Assembly (NCBI GenBank): GCA_963707275.1
Contig: CAVPPH010000013.1
Span: 124,001 to 188,000, forward strand
Origin: JACKBK01 sp963707275
GTDB taxonomy: Bacteria > Chloroflexota > Anaerolineae > JAAEKA01
DNA: 64,000 nucleotides
Reading direction: 5' to 3'
Below are positions 28,114 to 37,262 of the stretch, one piece after another. The notes under the pieces are model-generated. The model searched no databases. It had not been told where the DNA came from and saw only the letters and a program-made list of their open reading frames with translations. A program made the position numbers and the translations under genes. Positions within the stretch are counted from its first letter, which is position 1, and every line of letters begins with the position of its first letter.

Positions 28114-28170
28114 ACAGTCAAAGGTCAGAGGTCAACAGTCCGATCACCGATCACCGGTCACCGATTCAGG
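28105..28170. repeat. Degenerate heptamer array
   Basis: Read in 7-base steps: AACAGTC, AAAGGTC, AGAGGTC, AACAGTC, then CGATCAC, CGATCAC, CGGTCAC, CGATTCA. Two subfamilies of heptamers meet head to tail between the folate fusion and the phosphatase-fold gene. Its left end touches the folate gene's stop region. Confidence 0.55.
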
Positions 28171-28180
28171 ACAGCAGTCC

Positions 28181-29938
28181 ATGACTTGGGTCCTTCAGTG
28201 GGTACTCGATCTGATCGAGATCATCGTTACCTGGTTTAACCGGCGCCGCTACCGCGCGCTGGCGCGGCAGGTCGGTCGTGATCCCGGCGTGCCCGACGAC
28301 CGCCGCGGGCTGATCCTGGTACAGATCGATGGCCTCTCACACAAGACGCTGGTGCAGGCCATGGACGCGGGCGCGTTGCCGAATCTGAAGCGGCTGGTGG
28401 ATCGTGACGGCTGTCGGCTAGAACGCTGGTGGTGCGGCATTCCCAGCAGCACGCCGGCAGTTCAAAGCGGCCTGATGTATGGCAACAACTGGGATGTGCC
28501 TGCCTTTCGCTGGTATGACAAGGAAAACGGAAGAACCTGGGTCGCCAAGAATCCGCGCGATGCCCGCGAGCTTCAGGATCGCCTCAGCGAGGGCCGGAGG
28601 GGGTTGCTGGAGGGCGGGTCGAGCTACATCAACATCTTCGACGGCGGGGCGCGGCTGTCGCTATTCACAGTGAGCGCGCTAGGCGGCTCGCGTTTCTTCG
28701 AGAACGCGCGTGGCGTAAGTCTGGTGGTGCTGATGCTGCTCAGCCCGCTGCGGCTGCTGCGCGCGCTGGGACTCGGCTGCTGGGAGTTTTTTCGTGACCT
28801 ATGGCAACGGCTGGTGGCGCGCTTCGACACACGCGTCGGTCAGCGTCGCCGCCCCTTTTCAGTGCCCGCGGCGCTTTTCCAGATCTTTGCCAGCATCGTT
28901 TTCCGTGAGTTGCAAACATTCGGCGTGCTGCTGGACGTCTACCGGCGCGTACCGGCGATCTACACCAACTACTACGGTTACGACGACGTGGCGCATCAGC
29001 TTGGCCCGCTGGACGGCGAGACGTTGCGCGTGCTGCGCGGCATCGACAAACGCATCCGCGAGATCGATGTTGCCCGCCGTCGCTTTGCCGACCGGCGTGC
29101 TTACGACCTGATCGTGCTCTCCGACCACGGCATGAGCCCGTGTACACCGATGAAGGAACGCTACGACCAGACTCTGGGTGAGCTGATTGCCGGCCTGGTC
29201 GCCGGCCAGGATCGGGAGTTTATTCTGGACGAAAGCGGCGGCGAAGCGTGGCGCTCCGACGCGGAGGCGCGCTTTCTGCTTGCTGAGTTGGAGGGGATCA
29301 AGACGAACCTTGCACCGCGTGGCCAGAAGCTGGTCGGCCTGCTGGAGAATTTCCTGGCGCGCCGCGTGCCGGTCGATGAGGACCGGGATTGGGATTTGGC
29401 TCGTCACGGCGATATCATCCTGCGCAACTCCGGGACGATCTCATTGGTCTATTTTCCGCTGACGTCGCAGCGCATGGACCTCAGCGAGATCGAACTGATC
29501 TACCCTGGCCTGCTGCGCGGGCTGGAGGAGCATCCAGGGCTGGGGCTGGTGCTGGGCCGGCAGGATGGGCAGGCTATGGCAATGACCGTGCGCGGCCCGC
29601 GTCACCTGAACGACCTCAACGACCCGTCGATCCGCGACCTGTTGGACAACCTGCCTGACAAATCGCTCGTGGCCGGGCAACTGACTCGGCTGCTCTCCTT
29701 CCCCTCGTGCGGCGATCTGGTGTTGCTGGGCCGTTGGAACAGCCGCGGCCAGACAATCGCCTTCGAGCCGCACTGGGCAACCCACGGCGGCCTTGGCGGC
29801 GAGCAGAACCACCCCTTCATCCTGCTCCCGCCTGAGATCGATTGGGACATCTCCACCATCACCGGGCCGGAAGAGTTGTATCCGCTGTTGATGGCGCGGT
29901 ATGGGAGAGTGGGGGAGCGAGAGAAGCGTGAAGCGTGA
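28181..29938 (+). CDS. Alkaline-phosphatase-superfamily hydrolase (type I phosphodiesterase-like)
   Basis: A 585-residue metal-dependent phosphoesterase-fold protein. The two-metal site is readable: VQIDGLSHKTL (first Asp), GIPSSTPAVQSGLMYG (Thr nucleophile), YGYDDVAHQLGPLD (Asp and His), VLSDHGMSPCTP (Asp-His) and WATHGGLGGEQ (last His). An N-terminal amphipathic/hydrophobic helix (WVLQWVLDLIEIIVTWF) and a central hydrophobic insert (VSLVVLMLLSPLRLLRAL) suggest membrane attachment. The family includes nucleotide pyrophosphatases, phosphopentomutases and lipid headgroup transferases, so the substrate is open. Confidence 0.85.
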   Translation: MTWVLQWVLDLIEIIVTWFNRRRYRALARQVGRDPGVPDDRRGLILVQIDGLSHKTLVQAMDAGALPNLKRLVDRDGCRLERWWCGIPSSTPAVQSGLMYGNNWDVPAFRWYDKENGRTWVAKNPRDARELQDRLSEGRRGLLEGGSSYINIFDGGARLSLFTVSALGGSRFFENARGVSLVVLMLLSPLRLLRALGLGCWEFFRDLWQRLVARFDTRVGQRRRPFSVPAALFQIFASIVFRELQTFGVLLDVYRRVPAIYTNYYGYDDVAHQLGPLDGETLRVLRGIDKRIREIDVARRRFADRRAYDLIVLSDHGMSPCTPMKERYDQTLGELIAGLVAGQDREFILDESGGEAWRSDAEARFLLAELEGIKTNLAPRGQKLVGLLENFLARRVPVDEDRDWDLARHGDIILRNSGTISLVYFPLTSQRMDLSEIELIYPGLLRGLEEHPGLGLVLGRQDGQAMAMTVRGPRHLNDLNDPSIRDLLDNLPDKSLVAGQLTRLLSFPSCGDLVLLGRWNSRGQTIAFEPHWATHGGLGGEQNHPFILLPPEIDWDISTITGPEELYPLLMARYGRVGEREKREA

Positions 29939-30000
29939 AGTGTGAAGTATGTTTCCTGTTTCCCTCTTTCCCCTTGTTTCCCTGTCTCCCAGGCCTAAGT
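29910..30000. repeat. Degenerate heptamer array in inverted halves
   Basis: Left half steps such as GCGTGAA, GCGTGAA, GTGTGAA; right half TTTCCTG, TTTCCCT, CTTTCCC, TTGTTTC, pyrimidine-rich. It begins at the extreme 3' end of the phosphatase-fold gene and ends before the tRNA promoter. Confidence 0.5.
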
Positions 30001-30025
30001 CCCCGGCCCCCATCGCCCACCAGAT

Positions 30026-30054
30026 TTGACAAACCCCCCGCGGATCGATAAAAT
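30026..30054 (+). promoter_or_regulatory. Sigma-70-type promoter of tRNA-Glu
   Basis: Consensus TTGACA (30026-30031), 17-base spacer, TAAAAT (30049-30054). The tRNA begins 12 bases downstream. Confidence 0.75.
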
Positions 30055-30066
30055 CTGTCATGCTTT

Positions 30067-30142
30067 GGCCCATTCGTCTAGAGGCCCAGGATGTAGCCCT
30101 CTCAAGGCTGAGACACGGGTTCGAGTCCCGTATGGGCCACCA
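30067..30142 (+). tRNA. tRNA-Glu (CTC anticodon)
   Basis: A complete cloverleaf: acceptor GGCCCAT pairs with ATGGGCC, D region GTCTAGAGGCCCAGGA, anticodon stem TAGCC/GGCTG around CTCTCAA with anticodon CTC, T arm ACGGGTTCGAGTCCCGT. The CCA end is encoded. The D-arm sequence is the characteristic tRNA-Glu form. Confidence 0.95.
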
Positions 30143-30146
30143 AAGC

Positions 30147-30182
30147 AAAAAGCCCTCCGAGTTTGTTCGGAGGGCTTTTGTT
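30147..30182. terminator. Rho-independent terminator after tRNA-Glu
   Basis: AGCCCTCCGA (30151-30160) pairs perfectly with TCGGAGGGCT (30167-30176) around a 6-base loop; A-run on the left, TTTTG on the right, so it can serve both directions. Confidence 0.85.
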
Positions 30183-30215
30183 ATGCGCCTGGCGATAGTC
30201 AGAACGACATCGCAG

Positions 30216-31865
30216 TTACGGCGTGCGTTCAGTGAAGTTCTTCTGCAGCGCTGGCAGGAAGCCGCAGTGGCACGCCGGTTCGGTGGGTACCGGTGTCGCG
30301 GTCGCCGTAGGAGTTGGCGTTGCCGTGGGTGGCAGGCCGTTCGCGAAGAAGACGTTCGAGGTCGTGTTCGCGCCAATGGTTAGCGTCGTCAGGTTCGAAC
30401 TAGGCCCGTAGCCCGCTGGCGCGGTCTGTTCCATCAGCGTGTAGACGCCGGGCGCAACCCCGTTGAACGTGAAGTTGCCCGCGTTGTTCGATGTCTGGGT
30501 TGCCACCACCGTGTTGCCCTGTTTCAGCGCAAGTCCCGCTCCTGGCAGGCCGGGTTCGCCGTTGTCCGGGTACTGGTTGCCGTTCTGGTCGAAGTACGCC
30601 AGGCCGGTGATGACGCCGGTCGAAGGCGTGGCGGTCGGCGTAGGTGTATTGGTCGCCGTCGCGGTTGGCGTCGGCGTACGGGTGGGCGTGCTGGTCGGCG
30701 TGCTGGTGGAGGTGGGCGTCGGCGTCGGCGCGCCGGTGCCGCGCCAGATGCGGCCGGCGAAGTCCACCATGATAACGTTGTCCATGTCATGCACCCACAG
30801 GTCCATGATGTCAGCGTCCGACGGTGAGGCCATTTGCTGCCAGGAGAAGCCATCGGTCGTGCGCATCAACAGGCCGTTGCCCTGGCAAACTTCCTGGATC
30901 GCATCGGGCGCGTTGAGGCAGCCTACGGCATAGCCGTGCTGCGCGTCCACCATCTGGATATTGTACAGCCGGGGACGGTTGCCGGAGAGCGGCGTTGCGC
31001 TGGCCTGCTGCCAGTTGAAGCCGCCGTCGCCGGAGCGGAAGATCTGGATCACGCCGTCGGTGGTACTGCTGTTGCTGCCACCCGCCATCCAGCACGTGTT
31101 GTTGTCTGTGCACCAGATGCCAAAGAAACGTGCCAACGGTGCGGCTCGTCGCACCCAGGTGTCGCCGTTGTCGGACGAGTAGAAGGCTGTCTGCTTGGCG
31201 GCCGAATAGCACACGCCGGGCGTCGGGCATGAGAAGTCGTATACCACGAATTCGCGCGGGTCGTTGGCGATTTCGGCGTAGAAGTTCTGACCGTTGGTCG
31301 AGCGCAGCATGTTGGCTCGCCGGCCCGGCTCATCGGCGTAACCGGTGGTGCCAATCATCACCGTGCTATCGACGCCGGTCCAGCCGGCCGACCACAGCCA
31401 GCCGGACCAGTCGGCGTTGATGAATGCCTCGGTCCACGTGTCGCCGCCGTTGGTGGTGCGCAGAATACGCGGGCTGCTGGCGCCCGACATCCAGCAGGTA
31501 TTTGCATCGCTGCACGTAAGCCCGCGCATGAAACGATTGGTGTTGGGAACGGTGTTGACAGTCCAGGTTTGGCCGCCATCGGTGGTCTTGGCGAGCTTGA
31601 CTGTGCCAATGCCGTTGTTGACGTTCCAGTCAGGCCCGCCGACCGTGTAGCCGATGCTGGGTGTCGGAAAAACTACTGAATACCAATACACGCCGGGGAT
31701 GTTCTGAACCTGCGTCCACATTAGCTCGCCTGACTGAAAAGCTGGCGCGGCCGGGTCCGACAGGCTGGGGGAGGCCGGCAGCAGGGCTGCGCTGGCAGGC
31801 ACCGCCAGCACAGCGATGAGGATCAGCGGCAGCAGCCATCGTCCGTTCTGTTTGAAACTACGCAT
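30216..31865 (-). CDS. Exported Ycf48-like beta-propeller protein with Thr-Pro stalk and SdrD-B-like domain
   Basis: A 549-residue secreted or surface protein. The signal peptide is MRSFKQNGRWLLPLILIAVL ending ASA-A. Residues about 40-370 are BNR/Ycf48-type propeller repeats, each with T-[TN]-[DN]-G-G-x-[TF]-W (for example TTDGGQTW, TTNGGDTW, GDGGFNW). Cys pairs occur in several blades (CSDANTCW, CTDNNTCW). A Thr/Pro/Ser stalk of about 40 residues follows, then one SdrD-B/Cna-B-like beta-sandwich (ITGLAYFDQNGNQYPDNGE) and a second short Thr-Pro stretch. The last residues, CHCGFLPALQKNF, may form a C-terminal sorting motif. The ATG at 31865 is chosen for AAGGAG and the signal peptide; the frame opens 72 codons earlier. 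Confidence 0.85.
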   Translation of the reverse strand: MRSFKQNGRWLLPLILIAVLAVPASAALLPASPSLSDPAAPAFQSGELMWTQVQNIPGVYWYSVVFPTPSIGYTVGGPDWNVNNGIGTVKLAKTTDGGQTWTVNTVPNTNRFMRGLTCSDANTCWMSGASSPRILRTTNGGDTWTEAFINADWSGWLWSAGWTGVDSTVMIGTTGYADEPGRRANMLRSTNGQNFYAEIANDPREFVVYDFSCPTPGVCYSAAKQTAFYSSDNGDTWVRRAAPLARFFGIWCTDNNTCWMAGGSNSSTTDGVIQIFRSGDGGFNWQQASATPLSGNRPRLYNIQMVDAQHGYAVGCLNAPDAIQEVCQGNGLLMRTTDGFSWQQMASPSDADIMDLWVHDMDNVIMVDFAGRIWRGTGAPTPTPTSTSTPTSTPTRTPTPTATATNTPTPTATPSTGVITGLAYFDQNGNQYPDNGEPGLPGAGLALKQGNTVVATQTSNNAGNFTFNGVAPGVYTLMEQTAPAGYGPSSNLTTLTIGANTTSNVFFANGLPPTATPTPTATATPVPTEPACHCGFLPALQKNFTERTP

Positions 31866-32099
31866 ACATCTTTCTCCTTGAAACGATTCGTTTGTGACCG
31901 CACGGGCGATACAATTCACCGCACTGGCCGGTCGATGGTCGTCGAATTCACAGCACTTACAACCTTCGGGACGCGGGCGCGCTGCAGAAACGCTCGGCCC
32001 GCGCGTGGAAGGATAGCGGCGCAAGTATAGCAGCAAAACATGAAAACTGCATGAACGCAGCCGTCCCCGCGCCGCTATCAAGATGTCAGTATTGAAAGG

Positions 32100-33749
32100 T
32101 TAGGGCTTCTCGAAGCGATAGACATACGTCGTTCGCCGGTCATCTTCGAGGGATTGCAGCAGCGTCACTTCCGGCGGAGCCAGCGACGGCAGCAACAGCG
32201 GCGCAAGCTGCGGACGCACCGTTTCCACTTCCCAGTCGTCGATCACCAGATAGCGCGCGCCGCGCGCTGCGCCGTAAGCCACGATCTCAGGCCAGGTCGC
32301 GTTGGGCAGTGCAACCTGCGGCCGGTCGGCGTAAAGACCGATCTCCGTGTTGCGCGTCATGAGCGGCTCGTCCGGCTGGCTGTTGGCAGCCAGCCACTGG
32401 CCTGCATGCTGGTGGCTGGGGAACAGGCTGGCCTGACCGGAGAGGCTGGCGTTGCGCTGCGACCAGATGCCGCCCAGCAGCACAACTGCCAACGCGCCAG
32501 CCAGCAGCGCGGTCACCAGTGGACGCACGCGTGGCCATGCCGCCACCGTGCCGCGCACCCAGTCCGCCACCGCCAGCATCCCTTCAGCCGCCCAGACCAG
32601 CAGTACGGGAACCAGCGATGTCAGCAGCCGGGCGTGGACGTGGAAGAGCGGCACGACGGCCAGCGGAACCAAGCAGGCCAGCCAGAAGCACTGGCGCAGT
32701 GTGGTTGCACGGTTCCACGGTCTGGCAAACAGGCCCAGGACGGCCAGCGCCAGCAGCAGCGGGTTGGCCAGCTCGTCCAGCACGACGTCCGGCACCAGGA
32801 GCAGGTTGCGCACCAGCCGCCGCGCCGCCAGCCGCGGATCAGCCAGTGCTTCGTCCAACCAGCCAGCGTCGAATTGCTCCGGCGACAGCCAGAGAATCTC
32901 CTGTCCCGTGCTGTCCAGCACGCTGCCGGCATCCTCGCCCAGCGCGCTGCCCAGATCAGTGATGGCCGCGCCCAGCGTCGTGGTGATGCCAGTCTTGCCC
33001 GACACCATCAGCCGGCCGGTTGTGTGTCGCAGATAGGCGATGTACGGTGTCGCCAGCACGAGAAACGTCAGCGCAAAGAGTGCCACGGCGCGCCAGTTCG
33101 TGCGTTTCGTCAACGCCAGCAGCAGCGCAATTCCCAGGAAGAGCAGCCAGTAGATCATCCCCTCCGGGCGCACCAGGTAGGCCGCGCCGAAAGCCAGCCC
33201 ACCTGCCAGCCCGGTCCGCCAGCTGCCGCCGCGCAGCATCCGCCACGTTGCCCACAGCCCGGCCAGCAGAAACGCTATGAAGAGCGCCCCGCTGTTGCTG
33301 CCCCAGTAGAGTGGCCAGACCGCCAACGCCGGTGACACGGCCAGCAGCAGCCCGGCCAGCGCGCCGGTGCGCCAGTCATCGGTGACATCGCTGGCCAGCC
33401 CGAACAGCAGTCCGCATCCCAGCGCGCCCGCCAGCACGTGCCACACCGTCAGCGCACGGTCCGCGGTTACTCCGGCCAGCATGGCCAGCGCCGCCAGATA
33501 GGGCGCGGCAGGCGGCCAGTGCAGTTCCGGCGGACCCTGCACCTGATAGCCCGCGCCCAGTATCAGGTTACGCGCCAGCACCAGCATATCGGCCTCGTCC
33601 CAGCGCACGGCGCGCGGCGGCGCGGCCCAAATCGCGCGCAGCAGCAGGCCGAACAGCACTATCCCTGCGCCGATCAGCCACATTTGGCGCGCAGGGAGGT
33701 GGCGTTGCGCCCCGGCTGCTGAAGAAGCGGTTGTGTCAGGTGCGTTCAT
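32100..33749 (-). CDS. GT39/ArnT-like membrane glycosyltransferase, copy A
   Basis: A 549-residue polytopic protein of the GT-C superfamily (PMT/ArnT-like, polyprenyl-phosphate-sugar dependent). The first periplasmic loop carries RWDEADMLVLARNLILGAGY with the DE pair that marks GT-C catalysis, then HWPPAAPYLAAL, a common PMT_2 feature. Ten or more helices follow, and a C-terminal soluble part (TWPEIVAYGAARGARYLVIDD) resembles that of copy B. It would move a sugar from a lipid carrier to an acceptor on the outer face. Its ATG overlaps the stop of copy B (ATGA), so translation is coupled. It is the last gene of the operon from 38184. Confidence 0.85.
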   Translation of the reverse strand: MNAPDTTASSAAGAQRHLPARQMWLIGAGIVLFGLLLRAIWAAPPRAVRWDEADMLVLARNLILGAGYQVQGPPELHWPPAAPYLAALAMLAGVTADRALTVWHVLAGALGCGLLFGLASDVTDDWRTGALAGLLLAVSPALAVWPLYWGSNSGALFIAFLLAGLWATWRMLRGGSWRTGLAGGLAFGAAYLVRPEGMIYWLLFLGIALLLALTKRTNWRAVALFALTFLVLATPYIAYLRHTTGRLMVSGKTGITTTLGAAITDLGSALGEDAGSVLDSTGQEILWLSPEQFDAGWLDEALADPRLAARRLVRNLLLVPDVVLDELANPLLLALAVLGLFARPWNRATTLRQCFWLACLVPLAVVPLFHVHARLLTSLVPVLLVWAAEGMLAVADWVRGTVAAWPRVRPLVTALLAGALAVVLLGGIWSQRNASLSGQASLFPSHQHAGQWLAANSQPDEPLMTRNTEIGLYADRPQVALPNATWPEIVAYGAARGARYLVIDDWEVETVRPQLAPLLLPSLAPPEVTLLQSLEDDRRTTYVYRFEKP

Positions 33750-35390
33750 TGAAACTCATAGATCAACACCGGATCGTCGCTGGCATCGACGGTCGTCACG
33801 TAGCGCAGGCCGGGCGGCGCGAGGCTGGGCGTCAGCAGAAAGTCGTAGACCGGGCGCAGGCTCGCCTCCCAGCCGTCGAGCGCCAGATAGTCCGCGTGGT
33901 GCGCGCGGGCGTAAGCTTCCACCTCAGGCCAGGTCTCGAAGGGCGTCGGCGCCCAGCGCGTCCCGGCGTGGAACGCGATGGCGGGGTTGCGACTCATCAC
34001 TGTCGTGTTGGCCGTGACGCCCAGCGCCCGCAGTTCGGCGGCCGCGGCCAGGTGGCCGGGTTGGAAGGAGTGGGTGCGTTGCATCCGCTGCCAGACCAGC
34101 GGTCCCAGCGCGACCAGCAGCACGCACATCACCACCGCGGGCGCAGCCGACAGTAGTTTCGACTGCCGGGCCGATATTGGCCGCTGACGCAGTCCTGTCC
34201 ACGTCCCCGCCAGCCAGTCGCCCAGCACCCATACGCCGATGCCGATCCACACCATCGCCGGGATCAGGGCGCCGGCCAGGTAGCGTTCCTGGACGAAGAA
34301 GGGCACGTAGGCGGCCGGCGCGGCCAGCGATGCCAGCAATGCCAGCTCGCCGCGCAGCCGGCGCGGTGGCCACGGCCGCGCCAGCAATCCCAGCACTGCC
34401 ACGCCCGCCAGCAGCCAAGGCGTCATTTTGATGCTGAAGAATAGGGCTTGCGCGTCGCAGGAGGCCGGCCCGCAGCCGGCGCAACAGCGCGAGCGGATCA
34501 CCCAGCAGCGCCGGCAGCAGCGGCTCGGTCTCGCTGCTCGGCGCGAAGATGTAGACCTCGCCGCTGGCCGGGTCCAGCTCCCAGGTAGAGCGGTCGAACG
34601 CCGACGGGTCTTTCTCCGCCAGGCCGGTCATGCTGACGAACGCCATGCCGGCCGCGCCGGTCAGGTTCCAGTGGCCGGTCTCCTGGCGGATGTAGACGAG
34701 ATACGGCGAGGCGACCAGCAGGAACACGGCAAGGCTCGCGGCCAGCCGAACGATCAGGCCGACAAACCGGTCGCGACGCACCAGCCGGCCGATCAGCAGC
34801 AGCCCGAACATCGCGACCACCAGCACCAGCGCCTCGGTGCGGGTCAGGTAGGCCAGGCCAAGCGCCGCGCCCAGTAAGAAGTATTCGCGCCAGCGACCCG
34901 GCTTGCGATCCAGCGCCAGGAACAGCAGGTAGACCGCCAGACCGACCCACAATAGGTAGAGCGGCTCTGTCATGGTTCCCCAGGCCAGCACGCCGCTGGT
35001 CAGCGCCGGGTAAAGCGCGACCACCAGCCCGGTCATCCAGGCGGCAGTCGCGTTGACGGTCGCGCGCACCAGATAGTAGAGCGGCAACACCAGCAGCGCG
35101 CCGGTCGCGATGTAGATCAGGTTGCTGGCCCACTGCAGGCTGCCTGTCAGCAGCGCGAGACCGCCGGCCAGAGCGGGATAGAGCGGGGGGAAATGCGCGC
35201 CGGAGTAGCCGAAGAAGTTGTAGCCGTTGCCCGACCAAAGACTTTCGCCGATCCAGAGATAGAACGGCTCGTCGCCCCAGACGACCCGGTCGTAAGTCGT
35301 GTAGTAGACGCGGATGAGCAGCGCCGCGACGACTAGTGCCGCGGGGACAAGCCAGACCGGCCAGCGGCGGCGCGGCGAACTGTCACTCAT
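33746..35390 (-). CDS. GT39/ArnT-like membrane glycosyltransferase, copy B (one frameshift)
   Basis: A paralogue of copy A, about 547 residues once one extra base near 34440-34500 is bridged. The N-terminal frame reads VVWGDEPFYLWIGESLWSG with the DE pair, then HFPPLYPALAGG, and many helices. The C-terminal frame continues MTPWLLAGVAVLGLLARPW and ends with the soluble segment YARAHHADYLALDGWEASL, parallel to the end of copy A. Start and stop each overlap a neighbour by 4 bases. Tandem GT-C copies suggest two sugars or two acceptors handled by the same pathway. Confidence 0.82.
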
Positions 35391-36022
35391 CCGGCGTCCT
35401 CGAAGCGAAACTCGGCGATCTGCTGGCGCACCATGCTGGGAATCGGCCAGACGCGCCCGAGATGCACCCCGTCCAGCGCCGCCAGCTCAGCCGTCTCTTC
35501 CTCGCTGATGGCCAGCAGCAACCGCCCGCCGGGCGTCAGTCGCTTCTGGCTCTCGTGCACAACGCTGGTGAGGAAAGGCATGCGATTGCCCTCCAGCCGC
35601 TCGCCCAGCACGGCCATCAGCGCACGACTGACGCGCGGGCTGCGGCGCAGCAGACTGGTCGCAATGCGGGTCGCCTCGTTCTCGTCGGGCCGCATGGGTG
35701 GGTTGAAAGCGATGGCGTCGAACGCGCCTGGCACGCTGGCGAACATGTCGGATTGGTAGACGCGCATCCGCTGGCCGGTGCGGGCCGCGTTGCGTTGCAC
35801 CAGTTCTACCGCGCGCGGGCTGACATCGACCGCGTCCACGTCCCAGCCGCGCTGCGCAAGATACAGCCCCACGTACCCGGTGCCCGCGCCCAGATCCAGC
35901 GCGCGGCCGGGTACGTCGCTGGCTGCCGCCTCAGCCAGCGTGCGCGTGTCATCGCGCACGCCGCAGACGCCAACAGCGTCCTCGATAATCAGTTCAAGGT
36001 AAGTGATAGGATGATCAGGCAT
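35387..36022 (-). CDS. Class I SAM-dependent methyltransferase, PrmC/HemK-like fold
   Basis: A 211-residue Rossmann-fold methyltransferase: SAM loop ALDLGAGTGYVGLYLAQRG, acidic motif DAVDVSPRAVELV, and IAFNPPMRPDE, an NPP[YF]-type motif that marks N-methyltransferases acting on planar nitrogen (Gln side chain or base). At about 210 residues it lacks the N-terminal helical domain of true PrmC. It lies inside a glycan operon with 4-base and 8-base overlaps, so a small-molecule or sugar substrate is equally possible. Confidence 0.8.
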   Translation of the reverse strand: MPDHPITYLELIIEDAVGVCGVRDDTRTLAEAAASDVPGRALDLGAGTGYVGLYLAQRGWDVDAVDVSPRAVELVQRNAARTGQRMRVYQSDMFASVPGAFDAIAFNPPMRPDENEATRIATSLLRRSPRVSRALMAVLGERLEGNRMPFLTSVVHESQKRLTPGGRLLLAISEEETAELAALDGVHLGRVWPIPSMVRQQIAEFRFEDAG

Positions 36023-36440
36023 GACTTTCCTGGTCCGTCGCGCTGGATGGCTCAGGGGTTTCCAGACTGTTGTTGGATTCCGCGTCTCGCTCTTTTTCCA
36101 GCGCGTCCAGTTGCTGGCGCAGCAGGCCCAACTCCTGGGAGAGCACCTTCAGTTGGTCGGTGTTGTGCGAAATCGCCAGCGAGAGCTGGAAGATGATCAA
36201 CATCAGCCCGATGATCGCCAGCAGCAACAGCAGCGCGGGCGGGTAGTCGATGCCCAGCGTGTAGGCGATGCGATCCAGCACGTTGCTGAAAAGGGGCGCC
36301 AGCGTCAGCACCAGGCCGGCCAGCAGCCACAGCAGCGCGTAGCGTTCCTGCAACTGCCGCTTGCGCACCAGGTTGATCACCAGGATCAGCACGGCCAGTC
36401 CCATCAAGAAGAGCAGCAGGCGGCTGCGCGGGTCGATCAT
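36015..36440 (-). CDS. DUF2304 membrane protein
   Basis: A 141-residue protein with three hydrophobic helices followed by a coiled-coil tail (DQLKVLSQELGLLRQQLDALEKERD). This is the layout of DUF2304 proteins, which are repeatedly encoded next to GT2 polyprenyl-phosphate sugar synthases, as here. A helper or membrane anchor role for the synthase is inferred. The ATG at 36440 overlaps the GT2 stop (ATGA); the longer open frame upstream would run into the GT2 gene. Downstream it overlaps the methyltransferase gene by 8 bases. Confidence 0.82.
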   Translation of the reverse strand: MIDPRSRLLLFLMGLAVLILVINLVRKRQLQERYALLWLLAGLVLTLAPLFSNVLDRIAYTLGIDYPPALLLLLAIIGLMLIIFQLSLAISHNTDQLKVLSQELGLLRQQLDALEKERDAESNNSLETPEPSSATDQESHA

Positions 36441-37177
36441 GGGTCCACCGGGTGGGCCGAGGCGTGGGTGCCCTGGCGCAGCAGCACGATGCCGATAGCC
36501 AGCCACATCTTCAGCACGTAGTAAATCGGCTTCCATCCGCTGTGCATCGAGACGCCGCTGATCCGCTCGCGCATGGTGACCGGTATCTCACTGACACGGA
36601 AGCCGGCATAGTGCAGCACCAGCAGCGTGTCGGCGTCGGGGTAGTCTGACGGATAGTTGTCATAAGCGAAGAAGCGCAGCGCGGCCCGGTTGAGCGCCTG
36701 GTAGCCGGAAGTTGGATCGGTAACTTCGCGCTTGGTGATGCGTGACACCGTCCAGGCGAAGACCGACATGCCGACTCGCTTGACCCACGGCTGGTGATAG
36801 TCCATGCGTCCACGGAAGCGCGAGCCGATGGCGACGTCAGCTTCACCGGCCGCGACTGCATCGGCCAGCAGGTTGACGCCGGCCGGATCGTGCTGGCCGT
36901 CGGCGTCCATCACCACCGCCAGGTCGTAACCGTGGCGGACGGCGAAGCGGAAGCCGGTCTGCACCGCGCCGCCGTAGCCCAGGTTGACCGGCAGCGTCAC
37001 CACTGCCGCGCCGTGGCTGGCGGCTACCGCTGCGGTGTTGTCTGTGCTGCCGTCGTCGATCACTACCAGGTCATAGCCGGACGCTGCCGTGCGGATCTCA
37101 GTGATGACGCGCGGCAGGTTGCCCGCCTCATTGTGGGCAGGCATGATGATCAGACGGTGAGGAGTTGCAGGTGGCAT
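36437..37177 (-). CDS. GT2 glycosyltransferase, polyprenyl-phosphate sugar synthase-like
   Basis: A 246-residue GT-A enzyme of family GT2: LIIMPAHNEAGNLPRVI, the nucleotide-sugar pocket VVIDDGSTDNTA, VMDADGQHDP with the DxD metal site, and REVTDPTSGYQALNR. No C-terminal membrane helices of its own; DUF2304 next door may provide the anchor. I infer it makes polyprenyl-phosphate-linked sugar for the two GT-C transferases at the end of the operon. About 60 bases of heptamer repeat separate it from the deacetylase. Confidence 0.88.
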   Translation of the reverse strand: MPPATPHRLIIMPAHNEAGNLPRVITEIRTAASGYDLVVIDDGSTDNTAAVAASHGAAVVTLPVNLGYGGAVQTGFRFAVRHGYDLAVVMDADGQHDPAGVNLLADAVAAGEADVAIGSRFRGRMDYHQPWVKRVGMSVFAWTVSRITKREVTDPTSGYQALNRAALRFFAYDNYPSDYPDADTLLVLHYAGFRVSEIPVTMRERISGVSMHSGWKPIYYVLKMWLAIGIVLLRQGTHASAHPVDP

Positions 37178-37182
37178 GGGGC

Positions 37183-37262
37183 AGGTTGCAGAGGTCGGAA
37201 GTCACAGGTCAGAAGTCAGAGGACCACTGGCCATCAGTCATCGGTTATCAGCCATCAGCTCC
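37183..37262. repeat. Degenerate heptamer array, two subfamilies
   Basis: Steps AGGTCGG, AAGTCAC, AGGTCAG, AAGTCAG, then CATCAGT, CATCGGT, TATCAGC, CATCAGC. It fills the gap between the deacetylase and the GT2 gene and its end overlaps the last codons of the deacetylase. Confidence 0.6.

Noticed and set aside
32154..33335. 393-codon plus-strand frame opposite the GT39-type gene
   Set aside because: Gln/Arg-rich antisense product; the minus-strand gene has a GT-C signature and coupled start/stop overlaps.
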